Source of the DNA: Nitrospira sp. | GTDB lineage: Bacteria; Nitrospirota; Nitrospiria; Nitrospirales; Nitrospiraceae | NCBI GenBank assembly: GCA_030123625.1 | Contig: CP126121.1 | Coordinates: 1,280,179-1,344,178, forward strand | Direction of reading: 5' to 3' | DNA length: 64,000 nucleotides | In this document: positions 25,267 to 38,729 of the stretch, piece by piece | How the letters are laid out: the number at the start of each line of letters is the position of its first letter | How positions within the stretch are numbered: the stretch's first letter is position 1 | Notes under the pieces: generated by a model | What the model saw: the letters and a program-made list of their open reading frames with translations, nothing else | Database searches by the model: none | What the model was told of the DNA's origin: nothing | Made by a program: the position numbers and the translations under genes

Positions 25267-25620
25267 ATGGCTGATACGGCAGTGAACTGGCGCATCCATC
25301 CTCGGTTTCCTGTGGCATATCCTGTAATATTCGGCGGCGCCCCATTTGTGGGGGAAGGGGTGGTTTCTGACCTTTCCCCGTCCGGATGTTCAGTCACCTG
25401 CGAGCGAACAGTGCTCACCGGAAGCTATATCAAACTCAGCGTCGTCTTACCCGATCCAACATCCTCTCTGTTCATTGAGTTAGGAAAAATCCGCTGGGTT
25501 CGGGGGAATGCCTTTGGCGTGGAGTTCATCCGTGTACCCACACTCACTCGGCACCGATTGGATCGAGTCCTATCTCAAGCACCGGCCCTAGAGGCGAACC
25601 TCCTTCCAGTACCCGCCTAA
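25267..25620 (+). CDS. PilZ-domain protein
   Basis: 117 residues, a single PilZ domain. The c-di-GMP motifs are visible: RIHPRF (RxxxR-like, 9-14) and DLSPSGCSV (D/NxSxxG, about 36-44). Beta strands follow (YIKLSVVLP, IELGKIRWVRGNAFGVEF). It should bind c-di-GMP and pass the signal to a partner; encoded 180 bp after a secretin, it might regulate that export system. The ATG has no strong ribosome-binding site; TACGGAGGG lies 10 bp upstream. Confidence 0.82.
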   Translation: MADTAVNWRIHPRFPVAYPVIFGGAPFVGEGVVSDLSPSGCSVTCERTVLTGSYIKLSVVLPDPTSSLFIELGKIRWVRGNAFGVEFIRVPTLTRHRLDRVLSQAPALEANLLPVPA

Positions 25621-25648
25621 GCTCCACTGTTATCCATCCCAATATCCC

Positions 25649-25773
25649 ACAGGATGTTCAAAAAGGCATTCCAGCAAGGCCGCAGCGAGTGAAGAGGCGA
25701 ATCGTACTCGTTGCCGTACGTTGAGCCTCTGAGCGATGCGAGAACGAAGCTGGATGACTTTTTCAACATTCTG
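25649..25773. repeat. Dispersed inverted-end element, copy 5 (short form)
   Basis: Runs from CACAGGATGTTCAAAAAGGC to GACTTTTTCAACATTCTG, with the same interior as copy 1 (GCAGCGAG, GTACGTTGAGCCTCTGAGCGATGCG). It lies in the 296-bp spacer between convergent genes. Confidence 0.85.
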
Positions 25774-25873
25774 TTCGTCATCCCTCGGGATCACCTGATG
25801 CCAGGTGTGGCCTGATCGATGGGAATGAGGTGAGGAGAAGGAAGTTCGAAAGCGAGAACGTTTGGGGCCAATC

Positions 25874-25898
25874 GCCCCCACCGCTTGCGGTGAGGGGG
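25874..25898 (-). terminator. Possible terminator downstream of outer-membrane protein copy 1
   Basis: CCCCACCGC and GCGGTGAGGGG form a GC-rich hairpin about 20 bp beyond the minus-strand stop codon. There is no T run, so it may be only a stabilising stem. Confidence 0.35.
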
Positions 25899-25916
25899 TA
25901 TTGATCTGGCACGACC

Positions 25917-26789
25917 CTACGGCTTGATGTCAAAGTGCAGCGACAAGCCCGCATGCACAAAGATCGTATTAATCGAGGATGAATAGGGATTCACAAATGG
26001 ACCAGCCGAAGTCCCCAGAGTGCCCTCGGGGGAATTCCCGTATCGATCCGTCGTCAGCCCGTCGTGATGGGCATGGAGATACTTCGCCTCAATAAACGCC
26101 GCCACGTACTTGAAGAGATGCGCCTTGATTCCTCCCACACCCATAAACCCGACAGTCGTATGCCGTTGGTCGGTGATGGCATTGAAAAGAGTCCCCCCCC
26201 GGAATCCACCCGGCTTCATCGACATCTGATGCGCTCCAACCCCGATCCCGACATACGGATGCCACCGCCCGTTGGGATAGGTCTCGGAAATCGCCATCGG
26301 GTAGCGAAGCAGGAAATTGGTGCCGATGTAGATGCCTTCGATCTCAGTCCCTGTGCCGTTATTGGCGAGCCCTTGACTATTGAAGTTCCCCGTGGGGTCA
26401 TTGTTATAGAAGTCCCGACAGCAGTTCACGTCCGGATACCAAATAAAGCCAGTGATTTCAGTGCCGAGATCGAATCCCGCCAACTTGTTTCTGGTTGGAA
26501 ACCAGATCCCCGCGTTGCCACCGACCGAGTGGCTATTCTGATAGTTGACATTCTGGATTATCGTAGGCTGTGTCCCGTCAGTAAACGTGGCGTCCGCACT
26601 CTGCGGGATTGCCATGCCCGCCAGAAAGGACATATAGGGCTCAAGTGTCCCGGAGGACATGGTTGGGGGATCAGGCGATATCGCATAGGGATCGGCGACC
26701 CGTTGGCTGTACGGATCTTCCGCCCGACTGAGATCGGAGTAGCCTAAGACACAGAGAAGGCAAACGATCGCCGAAATTCTCGTTTTCAT
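25917..26789 (-). CDS. Outer-membrane beta-barrel protein, paralogue 1
   Basis: 290 residues. Signal peptide 1-23 (ISAIVCLLCVLGYSDLSRA). The mature protein has OmpA/OmpW-like strands: LEPYMSFLAGMAIP, SVGGNAGIWFPTRNKLAGFDLGTEITGFIWYPD, FLLRYPMAIS, WHPYVGIGVGAHQMSMKPGG, VGFMGVGGIKAHLFKYVAAFIEAKYLHAHHDG, ending FVHAGLSLHFDIKP. A conserved CC pair (about 122-123) could be a disulfide or metal site. It was duplicated as a block together with about 280 bp upstream to give the paralogue at 27799-28710. Function unknown. Confidence 0.78.
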   Translation of the reverse strand: MKTRISAIVCLLCVLGYSDLSRAEDPYSQRVADPYAISPDPPTMSSGTLEPYMSFLAGMAIPQSADATFTDGTQPTIIQNVNYQNSHSVGGNAGIWFPTRNKLAGFDLGTEITGFIWYPDVNCCRDFYNNDPTGNFNSQGLANNGTGTEIEGIYIGTNFLLRYPMAISETYPNGRWHPYVGIGVGAHQMSMKPGGFRGGTLFNAITDQRHTTVGFMGVGGIKAHLFKYVAAFIEAKYLHAHHDGLTTDRYGNSPEGTLGTSAGPFVNPYSSSINTIFVHAGLSLHFDIKP

Positions 26790-27065
26790 TCATCGTCCTC
26801 CCACGGTAAAGAAACCATGTTCTTCGACGAATCTGGGTCGCGCAATCTGCTATCCGCCAGTCTAGCGTCGATGGTCAGTGCGGCGAGACGAGCCAATGGC
26901 GTCTTCGTGAGACTCGAATCGACCCCTGGTTCGGCTGTTGCGGTTCTCGGCATGAAAGTCCACCATCCGCCTCTCAGAGCGATCAGGAGGGGATACTCTG
27001 CTCGCATCGTAGAGGCGGACGGCGCCCACAGTAGCAACCCCGCGTTCAGTTTTGAAAATAGATAA
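26790..27065 (-). promoter_or_regulatory. Duplicated upstream region of outer-membrane protein paralogue 1
   Basis: About 280 bp almost identical to 28711-28985. It includes the GGGAGG ribosome-binding site of the barrel gene. A minus-strand frame (through SLTKTPLARLAALTI and ending SLPWEDDE) stays open in both copies and ends overlapping the barrel start. It could encode a leader peptide, or simply be open because the duplication is recent. Confidence 0.5.
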
Positions 27066-27212
27066 AACGGATTGGAGCTATCGGTAAATCCAATACCCCA
27101 TTGGACATGCGGACAGGGCTGTGGCAATGAATGAATTGACTCTGTCTCCGGCTTCACTCACCGTCATCACAGGTCGCGCTTCTCAACACAGCGACGTTAA
27201 TCACAGCAGTTT

Positions 27213-27677
27213 CTGTCATGCCCGCGAAAGCGGCATCCAGGCCCCGGACTTTCTGGATTCCTGCTTGAAGCATGCGGGAATGACGAGAAGAGCCTTGGTC
27301 AACTGGGAAATCCAGGTACTCAGCAAATGCTCGGCCATAAGTCCTGCCATGTTGAGTTGGTCTTCTCGATTAACTTAATTTTCCATGCACGATTCCACTT
27401 CTTGATTTGCTTCTCGCGCTGGACGGCTTGGCGCATGTCCTCATGCTGCTCAAAGTACACAAGATTGTGCACCTGGTACGTCCGGGTAAACCCGCGACGA
27501 CATTCTGTTTATGTTCCCACACCCGCTTGACCAGGTTCGAGGTCACACCGACATACAGCGTCCCGTTTCGCCTACTCGCGAGAATGTAGACTGCAGGCTG
27601 TTTTGTCACGGTATCAACACCCATGGATTCCCGCTCTCCGCTTAAAACATGCGGGCACAAGCTTCGCGGGAATGACG
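27213..27677. repeat. Two REP-like palindromes flanking the GIY-YIG remnant
   Basis: 27213-27285 (GTCATGCCCGCGAAAGCGG ... GCGGGAATGACG) and 27625-27677 (GGATTCCCGCT ... TTCGCGGGAATGACGG) resemble the widespread bacterial GTCATTCCCGCGAAAGCGGG palindromes. They lie on either side of the broken nuclease gene. Confidence 0.55.
27320..27624 (-). pseudogene. GIY-YIG endonuclease, frameshifted
   Basis: From 27624 the minus strand reads AVYILASRRNGTLYVGVTSNLVKRVWEHKQNVV, a complete GIY-YIG start. Near 27503 the frame breaks: the continuation GFTRTYQVHNLVYFEQHEDMRQAVQREKQIKKWNRAWKIKLIEKTN is intact, one base out of phase, running to a stop at 27320-27322. One missing G in the GCGGG run explains it. 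These single-domain GIY-YIG proteins are common solitary genes in many bacteria; their role is unclear. It lies between the duplicated barrel blocks, so it or its flanks may have been inserted after the duplication. Confidence 0.8.
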
Positions 27678-27798
27678 GAACGCCGAGAACAGTGGGACGC
27701 TCTGCTCGATCAGGTCGCGCGCTCGGCGTCGGATGAGAGGAGCAGCGCCGCCACCTCACCGATTCGCAGTGGGATAGCGCGTGAGATACTGAATGAGG

Positions 27799-28710
27799 TT
27801 ACGGCTTCATGTCAAAGTGAATCGACAAGCCCGCATGCACAAAAATCGTATTGACCGAGGAGGAATAGGTGTTAAGAACTACATCGTTTCCCGTCGGCAC
27901 GGTTAATGAGCAGCATGAGGACTGCCCGAACCGATCCGTCCCCAGCCCGTTGTGATGGGCATGGAGGTACTTCGCCTCCACAAACGCCGCCACGTACTTG
28001 AAGAGGTGCGCTTTGATTCCTCCGATCCCCATAAACCCGACGGTCGTATCCCGCTGGTCGGTCTGGGGGCTCGTATTCAAATTACCCCCGGGAAGACAAC
28101 ACGAAGTAACTCCGCGGTCTCCACCGGGCCTAAACGACATCATATGCATTCCCACGCCGATCCCGACGTACGGAAACCACCGCCCGTTGGGATAGGCGTC
28201 GGAAATCGCCATCGGGTAGCGAAGCAGGAAATTAGGGCCGATGTAGATGCCTTGCATCTCAGTCGTGGTGCCGTTATTGGCGACCCCTTGAACATTGCCT
28301 GGATTAGTCCCCGTGGGGTCATTGTTAAAAAAGTCCCGACAGCAGGTCACGTCCGGATACCAAACAAAGCCGGTGAGTTCAACGCCGAGATCGAATCCCG
28401 CCAACTTGTTTCTGGTTGGAAACCAGATCCCCGCGTTGCCCCCGATCGAGTAGTTATTCCTATAGTCGACCTTCGGGATCACCGTGGGCGTTGTCCCGTC
28501 AGTAAACGTGGCGTCCTCACTGAGCGGCAGCGCCACCCCCGCCATAAAGGAAAGATAGAGCTCGGGCGTCCCGGAGGACATGGTCGGGGGATCAGGCGAG
28601 AGGGCATAGGGATCGGCGACCCGTTGGCTGTACGGATCTTCCGCCCTGGTGAGATCCGAAGAGCCGAGGACACAGAGGAGACAAATCACCGCCGAAATTC
28701 TCGTTTTCAT
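27799..28710 (-). CDS. Outer-membrane beta-barrel protein, paralogue 2
   Basis: 303 residues, close paralogue of 25917-26789. The signal peptide, the RVADPYALSPDPPTMSSGT segment and most strands are nearly identical. Differences cluster in putative extracellular loops: an insertion with CCLPGGNLNTSPQTDQ (about 208-223) and another with SSCCSLTVPTGNDVV (about 268-282), each adding a new Cys-Cys pair. Loop-only divergence after duplication is typical of surface-exposed barrels. The conserved C-terminus FVHAGLSIHFDMKP marks the last strand. Confidence 0.78.
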   Translation of the reverse strand: MKTRISAVICLLCVLGSSDLTRAEDPYSQRVADPYALSPDPPTMSSGTPELYLSFMAGVALPLSEDATFTDGTTPTVIPKVDYRNNYSIGGNAGIWFPTRNKLAGFDLGVELTGFVWYPDVTCCRDFFNNDPTGTNPGNVQGVANNGTTTEMQGIYIGPNFLLRYPMAISDAYPNGRWFPYVGIGVGMHMMSFRPGGDRGVTSCCLPGGNLNTSPQTDQRDTTVGFMGIGGIKAHLFKYVAAFVEAKYLHAHHNGLGTDRFGQSSCCSLTVPTGNDVVLNTYSSSVNTIFVHAGLSIHFDMKP

Positions 28711-29115
28711 TCATCGTCCTCCCACGGTAAAGAAACCATGTTCTTCGACGAATCTGGGTCGCGCAATCTGCTATCCGCCAGTCTCTCGTCGATGGTCAGT
28801 GCGGCGAGACGAGCCAATGGCGTCTTCGTGAGACTCGAATCGACCCCCGGTTCGGCTGGTGCGGTTCTTGGCATAAGAGTCCACCGATCCTCCTCCAGAG
28901 CGATCAGGAGGGGATACTCTGCTCGCATCGTAGGGGCGGACGGCGCCCACAGTAGCAACCCCGCGTTCAGTTTTGAAAATAGATAAAACGGATTGGAGCT
29001 ATCGGTAAATCCAATACCCCATCGGACAGGGCCGTGGCGATGGACATCCCATCAAGATGACACCGACGAAGTTGTGACAGAGAATGATGCCGACCGGAAG
29101 AGTAACCTAGGAGTA
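28711..29115 (-). promoter_or_regulatory. Duplicated upstream region of paralogue 2 and spacer to sucD
   Basis: 28711-28985 matches 26790-27065. The rest (28986-29115) continues the match for about 45 bp, then is unique up to the sucD stop. No separate gene is supported. Confidence 0.45.
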
Positions 29116-29988
29116 TTACCGCCCCAACGCTTGTGTGACCGCCGCACCGATCTCAGCCGGATTCTTGACGACTTTGACCCCGGCCGCTTCCAGGGTTTTC
29201 ATCTTTTCGGCTGCGGTCCCCTTGCCGCCGGAGATAATGGCGCCGGCGTGGCCCATGCGGCGTCCAGGAGGCGCCGTGATGCCGGCGATGAAGCTGATGA
29301 CTGGTTTCTTGACGTTCTTCTTGATGAACTCGGCAGCTTTCTCTTCGGCATCACCACCAATCTCGCCGATCATGACAATGGCCTGCGTCTCCGGATCTTT
29401 CTCGAACAGCGGCAGGACATCGACAAAACCGGTCCCGTTTACCGGATCACCGCCGATGCCGACGCAGGTCGTTTCACCCAACCCTAACGTCGAGAGTTGA
29501 TGCACAGCCTCATACGTGAGGGTGCCGCTGCGCGAGACGACTCCAACGACACCTTTTTTATGAATGAAACCCGGCATGATCCCGATCTTGGCTTCGTCCA
29601 CGGTGATGACCCCTGGGCAATTCGGCCCGATCAACCGCACGTCGCGGCCGCGCAGGGCCCGTTTCACTTTCACCATGTCGTTGACGGGTATCCCCTCGGT
29701 AATGCAGATGATCAACTTCACACCGGCATCTGCCGCTTCAAGAATCGCATCGGCGCAGAACGGCGGCGGCACAAAGATCAGCGAGGTATCAGCTTCGGTC
29801 TTCTTGACCGCATCAGCCACCGTGTTGAACACAGGAATCCCTTCGACTTCCTGCCCGGCCTTCCCCGGCGTGACACCTGCGACCATCTTGGTCCCATAGG
29901 CTTTGCATTGGGTCGCATGGAAGGAGCCTTCCTTGCCCGTAATCCCCTGCACCACCACCCGCGTATTCTTATTGACGAGAATGCTCAC
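29116..29988 (-). CDS. sucD: Succinyl-CoA synthetase (ADP-forming), alpha subunit
   Basis: 290 residues. The N-terminal CoA-binding Rossmann domain includes [14 protein letters not shown]; the ligase domain has the phosphohistidine in GRRMGHAGA (His247) and the preceding IAGITAPPG. With SucC it interconverts succinate, CoA and ATP with succinyl-CoA; in the rTCA direction it makes succinyl-CoA for 2-oxoglutarate:ferredoxin oxidoreductase. It is the last gene of the rTCA block, 187 bp after sucC. The ATG follows AAAAGGAGTAAGACC. Confidence 0.95.
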   Translation of the reverse strand: MSILVNKNTRVVVQGITGKEGSFHATQCKAYGTKMVAGVTPGKAGQEVEGIPVFNTVADAVKKTEADTSLIFVPPPFCADAILEAADAGVKLIICITEGIPVNDMVKVKRALRGRDVRLIGPNCPGVITVDEAKIGIMPGFIHKKGVVGVVSRSGTLTYEAVHQLSTLGLGETTCVGIGGDPVNGTGFVDVLPLFEKDPETQAIVMIGEIGGDAEEKAAEFIKKNVKKPVISFIAGITAPPGRRMGHAGAIISGGKGTAAEKMKTLEAAGVKVVKNPAEIGAAVTQALGR

Positions 29989-30018
29989 GGTCTTACTCCT
30001 TTTCCTTCTTTCCTCAGC

Positions 30019-30169
30019 AAGGCGGTTGAGCGGTCTGTAACTGCGCGCATGCGACGAGCACCAAACAGAACTTGTTCGACCCGGAGCCCTTCAAATTATC
30101 CTTGGCGACGGGATAAATCCCTTCGCTTGTGTGCGCGTCGCGCGAGCACACAGACTGCTCGACCGCCTT
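30019..30169 (-). repeat. Long inverted repeat in the sucC-sucD spacer
   Basis: Arms AAGGCGGTTGAGCGGTCTGT (30019-30038) and ACAGACTGCTCGACCGCCTT (30150-30169) pair at 18 of 20 positions. A GC-rich inner part (GCGCATGCGACGAGC against GCGTCGCGCGAGC) may extend the structure. In the mRNA this gives a roughly 150-nt stem-loop between the two synthetase genes. Confidence 0.6.
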
Positions 30170-30175
30170 ACACGC

Positions 30176-31354
<1,179 letters not shown>

Positions 31355-31375
31355 GTCGCTCCTTCTGTCGCTTTC

Positions 31376-31471
31376 AGTGCTGAGTCATGAGTCCTGAGTG
31401 CTGAGTCTTGAGTTAAAAACTTTCTTTGTTCTTTTCTATCACTCAGCACTAAGCACTCAACGCTCAGCACT
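31376..31471. repeat. Inverted pair of heptamer arrays (AGTGCTG type), sucC-frdA spacer
   Basis: Left arm 31376-31413: AGTGCTG, AGTCATG, AGTCCTG, AGTGCTG, AGTCTTG. Right arm 31441-31471 is the complementary family: ACTCAGC, ACTAAGC, ACTCAAC, GCTCAGC. A 27-bp T-rich centre separates them. The right arm overlaps the frdA stop codon. Confidence 0.8.
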
Positions 31472-33053
31472 ATGCCGTTTTCCGTGTGTACGCCGGCAGG
31501 ATCATCGGTGAAATGACACCGCTGACGTTGCCGTGCCTCTTCGCTTCGGCGCGGAACCGCTGCACATGTTTGAGCGTGAGCGCGCCTTGTTTCATCGCTT
31601 TCGCACGGGCAGCAGCGGTCAGCCCGGAGCGCTTGCCGAAGACCATGAGATCGAGCAGCGAATTGCCCATCAGACGGTTGCGTCCATGCAGGCCACCGGA
31701 GGCTTCGCCTGCAACGAAGAGGTTTTTCACGTTCGTCTCCGAGTTCGTATCGATCTTCACGCCGCCGTTCTGATAATGCAGCGTCGGATAGATCAAAACA
31801 GGGTCCTTGCTGATATCGATTCCGAACCGCTCGAACTGGAGCATCATCGCCGGGAAATGTTTTTCCACCGTGCCTGGTCCATGCTCCGCATCCAGCAACG
31901 GCGTGTCCAGCCAGACGCCGACGCGGCCGGACATCGTTCTGATTCCGCGACCTTCTTCGCATTCCCGGATGATCGAGGAAGACACGACGTCGCGCGTGTC
32001 GAGTTCGTTCACAAAACGTTCGCCCTTCGCATTCACCAGTTGCCCACCCTCGGAACGGATGCCCTCCGTCACCAAGGCACCGATCAATTGTTCGGGATAC
32101 ACCGCGCCCGATGGATGGTACTGGAATGTATCGATATGGGCCAGCTTGGCGCCCATGCGATACGCCAGACAGAGGCCGTCGCCGGTCGCGCCGTAATGGT
32201 TGCTCGTGGGGAATCCTTGAATGTGAAGCCGGCCGATCCCGCCGGTCGCCAGAATGACCGACTTTGCGGCCACCACCACGTGCCGCTGATTATCGAGATC
32301 TTTGAAGATCGCGCCGGTACAGTTCCCTTCATCGTCGCTGAGCAATTCAATGGCGGCCGCAAACTCGAGCAACTGAATCTTTTGATTGATGACCTCGTCT
32401 TTGAGCACGCGCATAATTTCGAGGCCGGTGTAGTCGGAACAGGTCAGAAGGCGAGGTTTGGAGCTACCGCCGCCCTTTTTTACATGCAAATTGCCGTCGG
32501 CCTGCCGATCAAACAACACACCCAATTCGAGCAGCCATTTGGCGATCGACGGTCCATCTTCCACCATGACCCTGAGCAGAGCATGGTCGTTTTCCATGTG
32601 ACCGCCCTTGAGGGTATCGAGAAAATGGGTGACGGGAGAATCTTCGGGAGCCACCGAGATCTGCATCCCGCCCTGGGCCATCACGCTATTCGAGTCACCA
32701 AGCCGAAGCTTCGTTGCCAAGATCACCTTCGCACCGGCACCGTGCGCATGCAACGCCGCCGCGCATCCGGCTCCTCCGCCGCCGATGACCAGGACGTCGG
32801 CCGTGTAATGAGGGGTCACGTCGAGATCGTCTTGTACGGGGCTATCGCCCTCGAGCAATGTCGCCAGTTCGACGACTGTCTTGTCGCCTTCGTTAGGACC
32901 GAACTTGATCGGCCGATAGGCGCTGGCACGAAAGTCTGGGTGATACTTATGAATCAGCTGGTCGCAGTCTGCGGGGGAAAACTTAGGGATGGTCTGCTTG
33001 CGTCGGGCATCCCGAGTCTTGTGCACGATTTGCTGAAGTGCGTGAATGTCCAT
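31470..33053 (-). CDS. frdA: Fumarate reductase/succinate dehydrogenase flavoprotein subunit
   Basis: 527 residues. After an N-terminal extension of about 80 residues (HKYHPDFRASAYRPIKFGPNEGDKTV) comes the FAD-binding VLVIGGGGAGCAAALHAHGAGAKV (89-112), the covalent-flavin/active-site region SNSVMAQGGM, FQYHPSGAVYP, TEGIRSEGG and HYQNGGVKID, and a C-terminal GNSLLDLMVFG. In the rTCA cycle it reduces fumarate to succinate. No membrane-anchor gene is adjacent, so a soluble FrdAB form as in Hydrogenobacter is likely. The N-terminal extension is longer than in classical SdhA. Confidence 0.9.
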   Translation of the reverse strand: MDIHALQQIVHKTRDARRKQTIPKFSPADCDQLIHKYHPDFRASAYRPIKFGPNEGDKTVVELATLLEGDSPVQDDLDVTPHYTADVLVIGGGGAGCAAALHAHGAGAKVILATKLRLGDSNSVMAQGGMQISVAPEDSPVTHFLDTLKGGHMENDHALLRVMVEDGPSIAKWLLELGVLFDRQADGNLHVKKGGGSSKPRLLTCSDYTGLEIMRVLKDEVINQKIQLLEFAAAIELLSDDEGNCTGAIFKDLDNQRHVVVAAKSVILATGGIGRLHIQGFPTSNHYGATGDGLCLAYRMGAKLAHIDTFQYHPSGAVYPEQLIGALVTEGIRSEGGQLVNAKGERFVNELDTRDVVSSSIIRECEEGRGIRTMSGRVGVWLDTPLLDAEHGPGTVEKHFPAMMLQFERFGIDISKDPVLIYPTLHYQNGGVKIDTNSETNVKNLFVAGEASGGLHGRNRLMGNSLLDLMVFGKRSGLTAAARAKAMKQGALTLKHVQRFRAEAKRHGNVSGVISPMILPAYTRKTA

Positions 33054-33064
33054 CGCTTGAATCC

Positions 33065-33151
33065 GTCAATAGTCAATGGTCATTAGTCATTGAAAGAGTA
33101 TAAAAAAGAGCCTAAAAGAAATCCGCCCGCCAGTGACCAGTGACCAATGAC
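33065..33151. repeat. Inverted pair of heptamer arrays (TCATTGG type), frdA-frdB spacer
   Basis: Left arm 33065-33092: GTCAATA, GTCAATG, GTCATTA, GTCATTG. Right arm 33129-33151 is the complementary family (GTGACCA, GTGACCA, ATGACT). It fills essentially the entire spacer between frdA and frdB and belongs to the same sequence family as 15685-15779 and 52154-52215. Confidence 0.8.
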
Positions 33152-33154
33152 TTT

Positions 33155-33874
33155 TCACTTCACCGTGGCACAGTGCTCGGCCAGTTCCTTGTCGTTCATC
33201 TGCAGAATTTTGTTCCACTCGTCGTCGAACCGGCCGTCTTGAATTTCCTTGATGCGCGTATCGAGACCGACCGGCTTCTCCGCAAAATGCGCGCCTTGCG
33301 CCCGACTCACATATAGGGCCACGAGATTCGGCGCGATGTCCGCGATGCAGACCGGCGTGCACATGCCGCACATGACGCAGTCCATGAACATTTCGGATAC
33401 GCTCTTGAAGTCGCCGAACACGGCTTTCCACACACCTTCCCGCACGTCGATCTTCTGCGGACAAGCTTCGGTGCAAGCGTTGCAGTTCCGGCAGAGCGGC
33501 GCTTCGGGATAGAGATTGAACAAATCTTGCTTGGGATCTTGGAGTTTTTGAATTTCGTAGGTGGCTTTGCGCGCCGGAAACGGCGGCATCATCGTGAACG
33601 ACATGCCGTCCTGAACAGCGGTCTGGCACGCCAGGCACGTTCTGACTTTCGGATCCTCCTTCGTCCGGTAGTAGGTCGCGCAAGCACCGCAGAAACCGCC
33701 GAGGCATCCGACGCCACGGACGACATCGATGCCCGCATACCACATGGCCTTGATGACGGTGATTCCTTCCGGCACTTCCACTTTCTTGCCGGCGATCTCG
33801 ATCGTCACCATCCGGGGTTTCAATACCTCCGGCTGATCGATCACATTCTGATTATCGGTGCTTTCTGTAGCCAT
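33155..33874 (-). CDS. frdB: Fumarate reductase/succinate dehydrogenase iron-sulfur subunit
   Basis: 239 residues. An N-terminal plant-type [2Fe-2S] ferredoxin domain has CLGGFCGACATYY (about 57-69) and its fourth cysteine in RTCLAC (about 79-84). The C-terminal domain has two cysteine clusters, CRNCNACTEACP (about 128-139) and CVMCGMCTPVC (about 166-176), for a [4Fe-4S] plus a second cluster. It passes electrons to the FrdA flavin. Encoded directly upstream of frdA; the heptamer array separates the two. Confidence 0.9.
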   Translation of the reverse strand: MATESTDNQNVIDQPEVLKPRMVTIEIAGKKVEVPEGITVIKAMWYAGIDVVRGVGCLGGFCGACATYYRTKEDPKVRTCLACQTAVQDGMSFTMMPPFPARKATYEIQKLQDPKQDLFNLYPEAPLCRNCNACTEACPQKIDVREGVWKAVFGDFKSVSEMFMDCVMCGMCTPVCIADIAPNLVALYVSRAQGAHFAEKPVGLDTRIKEIQDGRFDDEWNKILQMNDKELAEHCATVK

Positions 33875-33882
33875 CGTGCTTT

Positions 33883-33957
33883 CGTAAGGCGTGAAACGTA
33901 AGGCGTAAGGAGATTGAAAGAACTTCCCCTCACGCCTAACGCCTTACCCCCTAACGG
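33883..33957. repeat. Inverted pair of heptamer arrays (GCGTAAG type), frdB-icd spacer
   Basis: Left arm 33883-33910: CGTAAGG, CGTGAAA, CGTAAGG, CGTAAGG. Right arm 33929-33957 is the complementary family (CCTCACG, CCTAACG, CCTTACC, CCCTAACG). An 18-bp centre separates them. It sits 3 bp from the icd stop and is the same family as the arms around the four-helix-bundle gene. Confidence 0.8.
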
Positions 33958-33960
33958 TCG

Positions 33961-38456
<4,496 letters not shown>

Positions 38457-38572
38457 TGCGCTCTCCTTACAAACAGACGTGGGACCTGGAGCCAGGAGCC
38501 AAGGAGTTGCGCTCCCCAGCCACGCCCCATCACCAGCCTTGGGTTAGGGCGGCATGCTCCACCACTCGCAAC

Positions 38573-38729
38573 GCGGCGGAACCTCCCGCGATTATTTCAA
38601 TGATGGCGTTTCCTGAGCCTATTACCTCGGCGGAGTTCCCCACGCTTACTTTAACGGCGGAACCTCACGCGACTATTGTAACGGCGGGACCTCCCGCCGC
38701 TATTTTAGCGGCGGCACTTCGCGCCGCTT
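38573..38729 (-). repeat. In-frame 27-bp tandem copies of the aclA 3' end, each with its own stop codon
   Basis: On the minus strand aclA ends KRREVPPLK-stop (38700-38729). Directly beyond, in the same frame, come RREVPPLQ-stop, SREVPPLK-stop, AWGTPPR-stop-stop, AQETPSLK-stop and the start of another, SREVPP (to about 38573). The unit is 27 bp (one is 24+3). All indels are multiples of three, so every copy keeps the reading frame. It is not a repeat family seen elsewhere in the window. Confidence 0.85.

Noticed and set aside
31533..33086. 517-codon open frame on the plus strand over frdA
   Set aside because: It is antisense to a well-supported gene and opens only because of GC-rich codon phase. 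No ribosome-binding site or protein family features. The same reasoning applies to the 419-codon frame at 30131-31390 and to others opposite sucC, icd and acn.
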